A stretch of 64,000 bases of DNA from CBFHND01 sp965657085 (GCA_965657085.1 CBFHND010000007.1:1-64000), one strand, 5' to 3'; positions 8,189-17,851 are shown, counted from the first letter of the stretch. Program-made: numbers and translations. The notes: a model not told the origin generated them from the letters alone.

Positions 8189-8818
8189 CTACCTTACCGG
8201 GTCGAACACCGCATCGGTCATCCGGCAATCGCGCACCACGTCCTGTCCGCATGGCACGGGGGCCAGGTCGCGGCCAAGGCAAATGCGGACCTCTTGGATA
8301 TACCCTTGTTTGCAGGTCACGGTAACGCCATCGGGTTCGAGGGTAGGGTTCGCTTTCAAAAACGCCTCTTCGACCACCGCGGCGGGCAGTTTGACGCTGT
8401 GCTCAAGTTTGCGAAAGACCGGGGGGCGGACGACCGCGCCATACGCTTTGCGCGACAAGGCATAGTAGTCTGCGGGGTCCAGCCCGGTGCAGACACCGTG
8501 TTTGCGCCACTGGTGCCACGCCAGCCCGGAGGTGCCCATGATGTCTTCCATCGCGCGTGTCATGCTGCGCGACGGGGGCGTCTCAGGCGTGCGGCAGAAA
8601 GACGGATAACCACGATGATACTGCGGCCACAGCCCGTGCAGGATCCATCCGTGATCCTCTCGGGCATCGCATTGTGGCGACTGCCGTGCATCCCCTTCCA
8701 GCGCGCACCAATTGGGCGACCAACTCAGCGACATGACGTAATAGTCGAAGTCACCGGGCTTTTCCCCATCGGCAAAGGCGGGAAACGCCGTCAACATCGC
8801 TAAAACCAGTCCGCGCAT
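8189..8818 (-). CDS. Secreted ribonuclease T2-family protein
   Basis: 209 residues. It begins with a cleavable signal peptide (MRGLVLAMLTAFPAFA, about 16 residues). The mature protein has both RNase T2 active-site blocks: CAS I as ILHGLWPQ with catalytic His61, and CAS II as WHQWRKHGVC with His107. Cysteines at 38, 50, 75, 110 and near the C-terminus fit the family disulfides. In CAS II the usual glutamate (HEW) is glutamine (HQW), which in fungal members is a catalytic residue, so activity may be lowered. The expected role is periplasmic RNA degradation to 3'-nucleotides. It is convergent with the quinone reductase, 5 bp away. Confidence 0.88.
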   Translation of the reverse strand: MRGLVLAMLTAFPAFADGEKPGDFDYYVMSLSWSPNWCALEGDARQSPQCDAREDHGWILHGLWPQYHRGYPSFCRTPETPPSRSMTRAMEDIMGTSGLAWHQWRKHGVCTGLDPADYYALSRKAYGAVVRPPVFRKLEHSVKLPAAVVEEAFLKANPTLEPDGVTVTCKQGYIQEVRICLGRDLAPVPCGQDVVRDCRMTDAVFDPVR

Positions 8819-8943
8819 AAGCTCTTTCCTTATTGGCCTTGGATGACTATATACGCCTCAAGTTCCCCTACAATGGAAACCGTTCTGCCCCGCAGGACAG
8901 CCTCTTTCAGGCGACGGGGAAAGTATGCGCAAGGAGCAAGACA

Positions 8944-9696
8944 ATGGCAAAACCGATCATGGCCAAGGCAACCGCCGTCTGGCTGGTGGACAACACAACA
9001 ATCAGCTTCAAGCAGATCGCGGATTTCGTTGGCATGCACGAACTGGAAGTGCAGGGCATTGCGGACGGTGATGTGGCCACGGGCGTCAAAGGGTTCGACC
9101 CGATCGCCAACAACCAGTTGACGCAGGAAGAAATTGACGAGGCACAGGCCAATCCGCTGCACAAGCTGTCACTGAAATTCAACGCCGCTGCCCAAGGCGA
9201 GGAAAAGCGCCGTGGCCCGCGCTATACGCCGCTGTCGAAGCGTCAGGACCGGCCTGCCGCCATCCTGTGGCTGGTGAAATTCCACCCCGAACTGGCGGAT
9301 TCTCAGATCAGCAAGCTGGTCGGCACCACCAAGCCGACCATTCAGGCGATTCGCGAGCGTACGCATTGGAACATCGCCAATATCCAGCCGGTGGACCCGG
9401 TCGCTCTGGGCCTGACCAAGCAATCCGAACTGGACGCCGCCGTTCAGAAGGCTGCAGCCAAGAAGGCCGCCGAAGGCGAAGTGATGAGCGACGATGAACG
9501 CCGCAAGCTGGTCAGCACCGAACAAAGCCTTGGTATGCCCGAAGAGCCCAAGATCCCAACGGCGATCGAGGGTCTGGAAACCTTCACGCTTGGTGATGCG
9601 CCTGAAGATGATGACGAGGACGACAAGAGCGATCTGGTCGATGCCGACAGCTTCTTCAACCTGCCCGAAAGCGGCACGGATGACGAACAGCCCTGA
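8944..9696 (+). CDS. TrcR-like cell-cycle transcriptional regulator (DUF1013)
   Basis: 250 residues. The protein matches DUF1013, an alphaproteobacterial family that includes the cell-cycle regulator TrcR of Caulobacter. The body contains ATAVWLVDNTTISFKQIADF, an HTH-like segment, then GMHELEVQGIADGDV, and a second one (LSKRQDRPAAILWLVKFHPE with ISKLVGTTKPTIQAIRERTH). The C-terminus is acidic and low in complexity (DDDEDDKSDLVDADSF). Start 8944 has AAGGAG at good spacing; the in-frame extension upstream overlaps the promoter region. The gene stands alone and ends in a strong terminator. The regulatory function is inferred from the family. Confidence 0.9.
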   Translation: MAKPIMAKATAVWLVDNTTISFKQIADFVGMHELEVQGIADGDVATGVKGFDPIANNQLTQEEIDEAQANPLHKLSLKFNAAAQGEEKRRGPRYTPLSKRQDRPAAILWLVKFHPELADSQISKLVGTTKPTIQAIRERTHWNIANIQPVDPVALGLTKQSELDAAVQKAAAKKAAEGEVMSDDERRKLVSTEQSLGMPEEPKIPTAIEGLETFTLGDAPEDDDEDDKSDLVDADSFFNLPESGTDDEQP

Positions 9697-9725
9697 TTTC
9701 CGTCAGACGCATATCTGAATGACAG

Positions 9726-9747
9726 TCCCGGCCCCATGTGGCCGGGA
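9726..9747 (+). terminator. Rho-independent terminator after the DUF1013 gene
   Basis: Perfect 8-bp stem TCCCGGCC (9726-9733)/GGCCGGGA (9740-9747) with a 6-nt loop, followed by TTTTCATTTT. It lies 30 bp past the stop codon. Confidence 0.85.
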
Positions 9748-9750
9748 TTT

Positions 9751-10677
9751 TCATTTTGGGGCTGCCGCAAAGAAGGGGTGCCAGTGGGCGATCACCGCGT
9801 CGGGGCATTCCTCGGCCAGGTAATGGCCTCCGTCGATTGTCGTGCCGGTGACGTTCTGCGCGCGGTGGTGCCACAGGGACAGGCAATCAAAACAGCGTTC
9901 GATCACGCCCCGGCTGGCCCAGTTGACGCGCAAGGGCATGGGCAGGCGGCTGTCGTCGGCATCATCATGGGCGATGTCGATGCCATGCGCCGCACGGTAA
10001 TCTTCGCAACTGGCGTGGATTGTTTCGGGCCGACTGAAGGCCTCAAGGTATTCGCGCAGGGCGGGTTCGGCAAATGGCGTCAGGCCCGCGCTGCCCGATC
10101 CGCATTTCTTCAGCCAGAAGGCATCCGGGTCCGCCGCGATCATGGTTTCGGGAAAAGGTGCGGGCTGGATCAGCCAGAACCAGTGCCAATAGGCGGCGGC
10201 AAAAGCGGCAGAGGTGTTGGCGTACATCTCGCGCGTCGGCGCGATATCGAGCAGCGCCAGCGCCCGCACCTTGTCGGGGTGATCGGCAGCCAACCTGTGT
10301 GCCACGCGCGCGCCGCGATCATGCGCGCCGATCAGGAACCTGTCGTGACCCAAGACGTCCATCAGGGCCAAAAGATCATTGGCCATTGCGCGCTTTGAAT
10401 AGGGTGCGTGCTGTGCATCCGTGTTCGGTTTTGATGACCGTCCATAGCCGCGCAGGTCGGCACAGATCACCGTGTAATCCTGTGCCAACACTGGCGCCAC
10501 CCGGTGCCACATGGCCGAGGTCTGCGGATAGCCGTGCAGCAACAGCAAGGCCGGACCGCGGCCGCCGATCCGGGAAAACACGTGGCCTTGGGGTACGGGC
10601 ACGATGGCCTCTTGAAACCCGTCGAAAAAACCGGGGGCAGGGGCGGCGGCCCTCAGCGCAGCCTGTGCCGTGATCAC
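9751..10677 (-). CDS. Alpha/beta hydrolase with fluoroacetate-dehalogenase active site
   Basis: 308 residues, cytoplasmic. The fold motifs LLLHGYPQTSAMWH and ADLRGYGRS match haloacetate/fluoroacetate dehalogenases. The catalytic nucleophile is Asp120 in GAHDRGARVAHR, followed by Arg121 and Arg124, which bind the carboxylate. The acid is Asp144 and the base is His285 (DGGHYLAEE). The halide pocket residues His165, Trp166 (AYWHWFWLIQPAP) and Tyr227 are all present, as in characterised bacterial fluoroacetate dehalogenases. Spacing Asp-Arg-x-x-Arg, +24 to Asp and +45 to His-Trp is kept. The start overlaps the recR stop (ATGA), so it is translationally coupled to recR. Real substrate unknown. Confidence 0.85.
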   Translation of the reverse strand: MITAQAALRAAAPAPGFFDGFQEAIVPVPQGHVFSRIGGRGPALLLLHGYPQTSAMWHRVAPVLAQDYTVICADLRGYGRSSKPNTDAQHAPYSKRAMANDLLALMDVLGHDRFLIGAHDRGARVAHRLAADHPDKVRALALLDIAPTREMYANTSAAFAAAYWHWFWLIQPAPFPETMIAADPDAFWLKKCGSGSAGLTPFAEPALREYLEAFSRPETIHASCEDYRAAHGIDIAHDDADDSRLPMPLRVNWASRGVIERCFDCLSLWHHRAQNVTGTTIDGGHYLAEECPDAVIAHWHPFFAAAPK

Positions 10678-11267
10678 AGCGATTTGCGCGCGCGCAGAGC
10701 CGCGGTGATTGTCCCGTCATCGAGATAATCCAGCTCGCCCCCGATCGGCACGCCCTGCGCCAATGAGGTCAGGGTCACACGCCCTTCCAACTGATCGGCG
10801 ATGTAATGCGCCGTGGTCTGGCCATCGATGGTGGCATTGAGGGCAAGGATCACTTCGGTAATCTGTTCGCCTTCGACCCGGTCGATCAGCCGAGGAATGC
10901 GCAACTCTTGGGGCCCAATGGCATCCAGCGCCGACAGCGTGCCGCCCAGCACATGATAGCGCCCCTTGAACACGCCCGCGCGTTCCATGGCCCACAGGTC
11001 GGCCACATCCTCGACCACGCACAATTCGCCGTTGGCACGTTTCTCCGACGCGCAGATGTCACAGATGTCCGAAGTGCCGACATTGCCGCAGTTCAGACAT
11101 TCCCGCGCCGTGGCGGCCACGGTCTGCATCAGGTCGGCCAGCGGTGTCAGCAACAGTGCGCGTTTGCGAATAAGGTGCAGCACCGCGCGCCGCGCCGACC
11201 GTGGCCCAAGACCCGGCAGCTTGGCCATCATTTCGATCAGGGCATCGATGTCTTGGGTGCTGCTCAT
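10674..11267 (-). CDS. recR: Recombination mediator RecR
   Basis: 197 residues. RecR works with RecF/RecO to load RecA on gapped DNA. The N-terminal helix-hairpin-helix part reads LPGLGPRSARRAVLHLI. The zinc finger has cysteines 57, 60, 69 and 72 (CLNC...CDIC). The Toprim segment (CVVEDVADLWAMERAGVFKG) and the C-terminal VTLTSLAQGVPIGGELDYLD are characteristic. Length is normal. It sits downstream of ybaB, as in many bacteria, but a membrane-protein gene separates them here. Its stop overlaps the start of the dehalogenase-like gene. Confidence 0.97.
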   Translation of the reverse strand: MSSTQDIDALIEMMAKLPGLGPRSARRAVLHLIRKRALLLTPLADLMQTVAATARECLNCGNVGTSDICDICASEKRANGELCVVEDVADLWAMERAGVFKGRYHVLGGTLSALDAIGPQELRIPRLIDRVEGEQITEVILALNATIDGQTTAHYIADQLEGRVTLTSLAQGVPIGGELDYLDDGTITAALRARKSL

Positions 11268-11286
11268 GACGTGCCTTTTACTCCGG

Positions 11287-12168
11287 TCATCCGCCGGGTT
11301 TCAGGAAATAGTCTATGAGCGTGGGCAAAAATGACAAGAAGGTCACCGAAGCCGCCGTCGAAAACGAAAACTGCCCATTGGGTGGAAAGGTGTGGATGGC
11401 ACGAATTTCGTTGCGAAAGATCAAAAGGTCTTCGAGCCCTTCGGTCGGCGCACCGGATTTGGCCTGCGCTGTATAAAGCGCGTCGATGCGCGCCTCCACC
11501 TTGCCCAGTTCCTCAAGTTTGAGCGCGCGGAGGCGCGTGACCAAGGGCCAAAGCGGTGCGGCGTAACTCAGCACCACCACGCAAAGTGCAAAGACTGAAA
11601 ACGCCAGTACGGCCTCCGACAGGGTGAAAGGTGAAAAGAGGATCGACAGAATGGCCGCCGAACTGATCGCGCCCACGATGATCACGGTGAAGGAAACGAC
11701 GTGCAGGAACTGCACAAGGTCGGGCCGGGTGACGTGCAGAATGCGCAGCTTCAAACCCCCGATGCAACGGGCACTTTCGCGCCAAAAGGTCACCAGTGCG
11801 GACAGCGCCACACCGATCATGAGGTTGGCGGCGAACAGAAAGGCCAGAAGCGGCGTATTCACAGCGGGGTCATCCCACGGAGAGGCATCCATCAGGTGAA
11901 CGCCCAAAGGGAGCAGCGCCGCAAACAAAACCGCGACAAACATGTGCCGCCGCGCAGCAAAAATCCGTTGGGGCGCATCCGGAGCGTTCATCGTGGGCAT
12001 GGAAAACAGTCGTACTGCTTCGCCGTGCAGCGGTTTGCCGACAAGGCCCAAGCCAACAGTATTGGCAATCAGCAACAGCACAAAAACAGGATGCGTGCCA
12101 ACATCCGGTTGTGCAGCTTCCGCACTTAGGAACCAAAGCCCGCATGCCACCGACAACACGGTCGCCAA
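11287..12168 (-). CDS. Uncharacterised polytopic membrane protein in the ybaB-recR block
   Basis: About 293 residues with at least six hydrophobic stretches: two near the N-terminus, a pair in the middle (MFVAVLFAALLPLGVHLM and LLAFLFAANLMIGVALSALV), then FLHVVSFTVIIVGAISSAAI and VLAFSVFALCVVVLSYAAPL. The C-terminal third is a soluble helix-rich region ending in a hydrophobic tail. I recognise no family. The start is uncertain: TTG at 12168 is used here, but hydrophobic sequence continues a few codons upstream with no ATG, so the true start may lie slightly earlier. It lies 53 bp after ybaB and 19 bp before recR, consistent with one operon. Confidence 0.7.
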   Translation of the reverse strand: MATVLSVACGLWFLSAEAAQPDVGTHPVFVLLLIANTVGLGLVGKPLHGEAVRLFSMPTMNAPDAPQRIFAARRHMFVAVLFAALLPLGVHLMDASPWDDPAVNTPLLAFLFAANLMIGVALSALVTFWRESARCIGGLKLRILHVTRPDLVQFLHVVSFTVIIVGAISSAAILSILFSPFTLSEAVLAFSVFALCVVVLSYAAPLWPLVTRLRALKLEELGKVEARIDALYTAQAKSGAPTEGLEDLLIFRNEIRAIHTFPPNGQFSFSTAASVTFLSFLPTLIDYFLKPGG

Positions 12169-12221
12169 AATGGCGCTTGCCCCCCATTGGCGGGGCAGGC
12201 TGGTGGATGCGGCAGGGTTGG

Positions 12222-12566
12222 TCAGAACGGCATCTTCATGTCTTTGGGCAGGCCCAGACCTTCGGTCAGCTTTGCCATTTCTTCCTGTGCCTTGTCGGCG
12301 GCCTTGGCCTGTGCGTCCTTGATCGCGGCAAGGATCAGGTCTTCGACGACTTCCTTGTCATCGCCGTTGAAGATGCTGGGATCGATGTCCAGCGCCTTGA
12401 GGTCGCCCTTGGCCGTTGCAGTGGCCTTGACCAGACCGGCACCGGATTCGCCCACCACCATGACGTTGTGCAACTCGTCCTGCATCTCGGCCATCTTGGT
12501 CTGCATTTCCTGCGCCTTTTTCATCATCCCGGCCATATCGCCAAGCGCGCCAAGTCCTTTGAGCAT
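12222..12566 (-). CDS. ybaB: YbaB/EbfC nucleoid-associated protein
   Basis: 114 residues. The sequence starts MLKGLGALGDMAGMMKKAQE, continues with the MQTKMAEMQDEL helix, and has the conserved region around VMVVGESGAGLVKATATAKG and LKALDIDPSIF. These small dimeric proteins bind DNA and are usually encoded between dnaX and recR. Here the order is dnaX, a small membrane gene, ybaB, another membrane gene, recR, all on the minus strand. Start 12566 has GGGAG upstream. Confidence 0.95.
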   Translation of the reverse strand: MLKGLGALGDMAGMMKKAQEMQTKMAEMQDELHNVMVVGESGAGLVKATATAKGDLKALDIDPSIFNGDDKEVVEDLILAAIKDAQAKAADKAQEEMAKLTEGLGLPKDMKMPF

Positions 12567-12584
12567 TGTGTTTCTCCCGTTGGG

Positions 12585-12952
12585 TCAAAGCCGCGTGGAG
12601 CGCGGCGAGGTATAGAGTATCGTTGCAATACATATCGCAGCGACGACCGCGATGAACAAGGTGGGTGATCCGATGCAGCCTTCGGCGGAGGCAGCGACGC
12701 GCATTTCATCACGCCCGCCCAAAAGCGATACGACCGATATCCAGGCGGTCCACAAGACCACTACGATCAGTCCGCCCCACTTGTGCCTGAACCGCAATAC
12801 AAAAGCGGTGGCCAGCAGCAGGATCAGCGATGGCGGTGTGCCCATCAGTGCCACCATTTCACCAAAGGCGGTCACCGGCGTACCGGGCTCCCAGTTCGGG
12901 CGCACCTTGTCACAGACCTCGGCAAGGGCAGAGGTCGGCAAAAGCGACAGGA

Positions 12953-12977
<25 letters not shown>
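12585..12977 (-). CDS. Small membrane protein with signal-like N-terminus, overlaps dnaX
   Basis: 130 residues. The N-terminus (MGPLRRGLILSLLPTSALAEV) looks like a cleavable signal peptide, followed by a short periplasmic part with cysteine and proline (EVCDKVRPNWEPG). Three hydrophobic segments follow (about residues 48-62, 68-85 and 105-122). I recognise no family. The ATG at 12977 lies inside the dnaX 3' end (25-bp overlap), suggesting translational coupling. It ends 18 bp before ybaB. Function unknown; position between dnaX and ybaB is unusual. Confidence 0.65.
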
Positions 12978-14710
<1,733 letters not shown>

Positions 14711-14774
14711 GGGGTCTCCGGGATTCGCGTGACACCCAAGCCTAGAGCACTTTTGAACCCAGTTGAATCGCTTT

Positions 14775-15137
14775 TCACAATGACCAGAGAACAGCGCCCG
14801 TTGCGATGGTCGCAATTGACATGACGATCGCCAAGATTGTGAACGCTTTGGTTGGCTGGGCCTCCGCATCGTTTTGGGACAGACGCTCAAGCGTCTTGCA
14901 GGCTTGCCTGCGCGCGGCCCAATAGATCAGCAAGGCGTTCAAAAGGAACATGCTGGCCACTGCCTTGGCGACCCACGTTGGATCCGTTGCCCCGAAGACA
15001 GCCTTCAGGCCGATGGCAATGCCAACCGAACCAAGACCCGTGCCCATCCAGCTTGAAAAAGTACGCTCGTTTGCCAGGACTGTTCGGTCTTCGGCCCATT
15101 TGGTGCGGGTTTCGGCACTGTTTTGGACGTCACCCAT
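14775..15137 (-). CDS. YidH/DUF202 family inner-membrane protein
   Basis: 120 residues. The motif RTKWAEDRTVLANERTFSSWMGTGL followed by SVGIAIGL is typical of the DUF202/YidH family. Three membrane helices are visible (about 31-50, 58-76 and 100-118). Function of the family is unknown. The start at 15137 has GAGGA upstream. It stands alone upstream of dnaX on the same strand (64-bp gap) and is divergent from the metallopeptidase gene 73 bp away. Confidence 0.88.
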   Translation of the reverse strand: MGDVQNSAETRTKWAEDRTVLANERTFSSWMGTGLGSVGIAIGLKAVFGATDPTWVAKAVASMFLLNALLIYWAARRQACKTLERLSQNDAEAQPTKAFTILAIVMSIATIATGAVLWSL

Positions 15138-15210
15138 GAGTATCCTCGTTTTTTGTCGCTCTCAGAGAACGATAGCCTTACTTTGCAACCCAGCAACAGG
15201 AGCAAGTGCA

Positions 15211-16047
15211 ATGCGTCTCAGAGGTATTCGTCGCAGCCAGAACATCGAAGACCGGCGCGGTCGTGGCGGCGGCGGTGCGCGGGCCGGTGGGATCGGCGGT
15301 GTAGGCCTGTTGGTTGTACTTGCCATCGGATATTTCGCAGGTATCGATGTAACGCCCCTGTTGCAGGACCAGAGCGCACCGACACAACAGTCTGCTCCAA
15401 CGCAACAGGACGAACGCGCCGCGCAGTTTTCGGCTCAGGTTCTCACCACGACAGAAGAGGTTTGGTCGAGGGTTTTCCAGCAACAGTTGGGCCGTGAATA
15501 CCAGCCGCCGACCTTGGTTCTGTTTGCCAACGTAACGCAAAGCCCGTGCGGGGGTGCGTCCGGCGCGACCGGGCCGTTCTATTGCCCAGCGGACAGCAAG
15601 GCGTATCTCGACACGTCCTTCTTTTCGATGCTGTCGCAGCGGATGGGCGCGGGCGGAGATTTCGCAGCCGCTTATGTAATCGCGCACGAGGTCGCGCATC
15701 ACGTCCAGAACGAGTTGGGTATTCTTGCGCAAGTCAATCAGGCCCGCCAAGCCAGCAGTCAGGTCGAAGCCAACGCGTTGACCGTGCGGCTGGAATTGAT
15801 GGCCGATTGCCTGTCAGGCATCTGGGCGCGCAATGTTCAGGGCCTGATGGAGCGCGGTGATCTCGAAGAGGCGCTGAATGCGGCCCGAAAGATCGGGGAT
15901 GATCACCTGCAACGTCAGGCCGGGCGCGTGCCGCAGCCGCACACGTTCACCCACGGCACGTCGCGACAACGTGCCGGATGGTTCCGGCGGGGCTACGATT
16001 CGGGGCAGATGGGCCAATGCGACACATTTGCGGCGGCACGGCTGTAA
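15211..16047 (+). CDS. Neutral zinc metallopeptidase, YpfJ/KPN_02809 family
   Basis: 278 residues. The N-terminus is the family signature MRLRGIRRSQNIEDRRG followed by a glycine-rich stretch and one membrane anchor (about residues 27-44). The active site is HEVAHH at 159-164 inside YVIAHEVAHHVQNELG, with zinc ligands His159 and His163. LELMADCLSGIWA supplies the third ligand region. The segment CGGASGATGPFYCPADSKAY is also characteristic. It should be membrane-anchored with a periplasmic peptidase domain. Start 15211 has CAGGAG upstream. Physiological substrate unknown. Confidence 0.92.
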   Translation: MRLRGIRRSQNIEDRRGRGGGGARAGGIGGVGLLVVLAIGYFAGIDVTPLLQDQSAPTQQSAPTQQDERAAQFSAQVLTTTEEVWSRVFQQQLGREYQPPTLVLFANVTQSPCGGASGATGPFYCPADSKAYLDTSFFSMLSQRMGAGGDFAAAYVIAHEVAHHVQNELGILAQVNQARQASSQVEANALTVRLELMADCLSGIWARNVQGLMERGDLEEALNAARKIGDDHLQRQAGRVPQPHTFTHGTSRQRAGWFRRGYDSGQMGQCDTFAAARL

Positions 16048-16053
16048 CGCGGC

Positions 16054-16623
16054 TCAGGACATCAGTTGGGGCAGTTTGCGCAGGACATCTGAAGACTTCC
16101 GTGCGCGTGCCAGCGTCCAACCTCCCTGGATCAGAACAAACACATGCTCGGCCTTTTTCTGTGCGGTTTCGGGATCCAGACCCAGACGTTCGGCATGGTC
16201 TTGCACTTCGCTGATCCACCCGTCGAACAGCCGCTGTGCATAGGCACGGAATTCGGCATTGTCCGGGCCTTCGAACAGGGTGGCCGAGATGGGGCACCCA
16301 TCCCATTTTCCCGTTGAATCAAAGAGCTTTGCCAGTTTGAAGCATAGGGTCGTGGCCCCATCTTCAAAGGTCGTCTTGCCGTCAAAACTGGCCGCGATCA
16401 GCCGCAGCATTTCGTCCGAGGCCCAGGTTGCCGCGGCAAGGGCAAGGTCGGCCTTTCCATTCGGAAAATGGTGATAGAGCGAACCCTTGGGCGCATCTGC
16501 ATCAGCGAGCAAGTCATTCAGTCCCACCCCATGATATCCGCGTGTGCGAAAAAGGGTGGCAGCTGATCGGATCAGGCGGTCCTTGGTGGATCGGGGTTTG
16601 GAGGCTGTCGCGGCGTCATTCAT
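16054..16623 (-). CDS. TetR-family repressor of the divergent hydrolase (LmrA/YxaF-like)
   Basis: 189 residues. The N-terminal helix-turn-helix (LIRSAATLFRTRGYHGVGLNDLLADADAPKGSLYHHF, split here by description) is typical TetR, and the C-terminal region with KWDGCPISATLFEG matches the LmrA/YxaF subgroup. The gene is divergent from an alpha/beta hydrolase 87 bp away. Two palindromes containing TAGACC/GGTC half-sites lie in the gap; LmrA/YxaF relatives bind sites with very similar half-sites. Repression of itself and the hydrolase is inferred from this layout. Confidence 0.9.
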   Translation of the reverse strand: MNDAATASKPRSTKDRLIRSAATLFRTRGYHGVGLNDLLADADAPKGSLYHHFPNGKADLALAAATWASDEMLRLIAASFDGKTTFEDGATTLCFKLAKLFDSTGKWDGCPISATLFEGPDNAEFRAYAQRLFDGWISEVQDHAERLGLDPETAQKKAEHVFVLIQGGWTLARARKSSDVLRKLPQLMS

Positions 16624-16638
16624 GCCCCGAACTTGACA

Positions 16639-16662
16639 GGACTAGACCGAATGGTCCAGTCC
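16639..16662. promoter_or_regulatory. TetR operator candidate 1
   Basis: Arms GGACTAGACC (16639-16648) and GGTCCAGTCC (16653-16662) pair at 9 of 10 positions around a GAAT centre. It lies 16 bp before the TetR start codon. Confidence 0.65.
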
Positions 16663-16669
16663 TGGAGTG

Positions 16670-16685
16670 TAGACCAATCGGTCTA
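16670..16685. promoter_or_regulatory. TetR operator candidate 2
   Basis: TAGACCAATCGGTCTA is a perfect 6+6 inverted repeat with a 4-bp centre. It shares the TAGACC half-site with operator 1 and lies 25 bp before the hydrolase start codon. Confidence 0.65.
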
Positions 16686-16710
16686 GCGCCCCCTTGCCTA
16701 GGAGATGTTC

Positions 16711-17595
16711 ATGTTTGATGCCCTGCAGTCCCGCCAAATCGCCCCTCCGCGGTTGCACGTGTTCAAGGCAGAGGATGGCGCACAATTGGTTGGACGTCTG
16801 TACCGGCCAGAAGGACGCCCATTCGCAGCAGTGGTGTTGAATGGTGCTACGGGGGTGCCACAAGAATACTATCGCGCCTTCGCCGAATGGTTGGCAGCAG
16901 AACAAGGTCTGGCCTGCCTGACATATGATTACCGCGACACCGGGCGGTCCGCGACAGGGCCGGTGCGTCACGCCAAGGCGCGGATGTCCGACTGGGGCGT
17001 CAGCGATGCCAATGCGGCCCGGCGCAAGCTGCGGACGCTATTCCCCGAGACGCCGATCTGGGTGCTGGGGCATTCGTTGGGGGCGATGACGGTGCCGATG
17101 CAGGCGGATACAGATGACATTGCACGGGTCGTGGGCGTTGCCGGCGGCCCTGTGCACTATAGCGATCACCCTTGGCCCTATAGGGCTATCGCACTGATGT
17201 TCTGGTTCGGATTGGGCCCGGCTCTTACGTCCGTTATGGGATACCTGCCCGGACGCGCAGCGGGGTTTGGGGCCGATTTGCCGGGGCCTGCCTATTGGCA
17301 ATGGCGCCGGTGGTGCACGTCACCCGATTTCTTTGCTTCGGATTTTGGCGATCTTCTTCCGGTGCCGGATTGGCGCGGAACCGCGCCCGTGCGGCTGATT
17401 TCACTGGCGGACGATGACCTGATTCCGCGCCATTGTGTTGAGCGGTTGGGTGCCCTTTACGATCGGCGCAACGTCACACACACAACACTTGATCCTGCAC
17501 AGTACGGCCTGCGCAAAGTGGGTCATTTGGGGCTGTTTTCCAGACGCAACAAGGCGCTGTGGCCGTTGGTTTTCGGGGCGGGGGTGCGGGCTTAA
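16711..17595 (+). CDS. Alpha/beta hydrolase under TetR control
   Basis: 294 residues from the chosen start. The sequence has AVVLNGATGVPQEYY, the YDYRDTGRS segment, and a nucleophile elbow GHSLGAM (serine about residue 115). A long lid region carries hydrophobic sequence (ALMFWFGLGPALTSVMGYL). The acid/base part is LADDDLIP and KVGHLGLFSR, with the C-terminal His. The group resembles the predicted alpha/beta hydrolases of COG4757. AGGAG at 16700-16704 fits ATG 16711 better than ATG 16705. Substrate unknown; the divergent TetR gene suggests induction by a lipophilic compound or ester. Confidence 0.88.
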   Translation: MFDALQSRQIAPPRLHVFKAEDGAQLVGRLYRPEGRPFAAVVLNGATGVPQEYYRAFAEWLAAEQGLACLTYDYRDTGRSATGPVRHAKARMSDWGVSDANAARRKLRTLFPETPIWVLGHSLGAMTVPMQADTDDIARVVGVAGGPVHYSDHPWPYRAIALMFWFGLGPALTSVMGYLPGRAAGFGADLPGPAYWQWRRWCTSPDFFASDFGDLLPVPDWRGTAPVRLISLADDDLIPRHCVERLGALYDRRNVTHTTLDPAQYGLRKVGHLGLFSRRNKALWPLVFGAGVRA

Positions 17596-17602
17596 CCTGA
17601 CA

Positions 17603-17650
17603 GCGCATCCTTTGGATTTGCCTGCCGGGTTACTCCTTTCTCGCTTTGCG
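17603..17650. repeat. 48-bp repeat, copy 1
   Basis: This copy matches the sequence at 17691-17738 at about 40 of 48 positions, with identical ends (GCGCATCC and TCGCTTTGCG). It lies just past the hydrolase stop codon. Confidence 0.7.
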
Positions 17651-17690
17651 ATGCGGCGTTGGATTTGGGAGTGGGGGGCTTTCCCTTTCG

Positions 17691-17738
17691 GCGCATCCTA
17701 TGGATACGCCTGTCGGGCTAAGCCTTTTTCGCTTTGCG
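17691..17738. repeat. 48-bp repeat, copy 2
   Basis: Second copy of the 17603-17650 repeat, starting 88 bp further on. It contains two small inverted repeats: GCGCATCC with GGATACGC, and the hairpin that follows the SRP RNA gene. Confidence 0.7.
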
Positions 17739-17745
17739 AAAAAGG
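17723..17745 (-). terminator. Hairpin after the SRP RNA
   Basis: Perfect 10-bp stem CCTTTTTCGC/GCGAAAAAGG with a 3-nt loop, 7 bp past the 3' end of the SRP RNA on the minus strand. The T-run is inside the stem rather than after it, so its strength as a terminator is uncertain. Confidence 0.55.
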
Positions 17746-17752
17746 TTTGGGT

Positions 17753-17845
17753 GAGAGATTGACAACGACCCAAGCGGGGCTCGTTACGGCTGCTTCCTTC
17801 CGGATCTGACCGGGTTGGCGAGGCGCCTGCCCGCGCCAACCTCTC
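17753..17845 (-). ncRNA. ffs: Signal recognition particle RNA (4.5S RNA)
   Basis: On the minus strand the universally conserved SRP domain IV loop is present: GGTCAGATCCGGAAGGAAG, followed by CAGCC. The ends pair: GAGAGGTTG at the 5' end with CAATCTCTC at the 3' end. Length is about 93 nt, right for the small bacterial class. This RNA binds Ffh and targets membrane proteins to the translocon. A well-formed promoter places the transcription start at or near 17845. The exact ends are judged from pairing and may be off by a few bases. Confidence 0.92.
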
Positions 17846-17851
17846 AAAATT

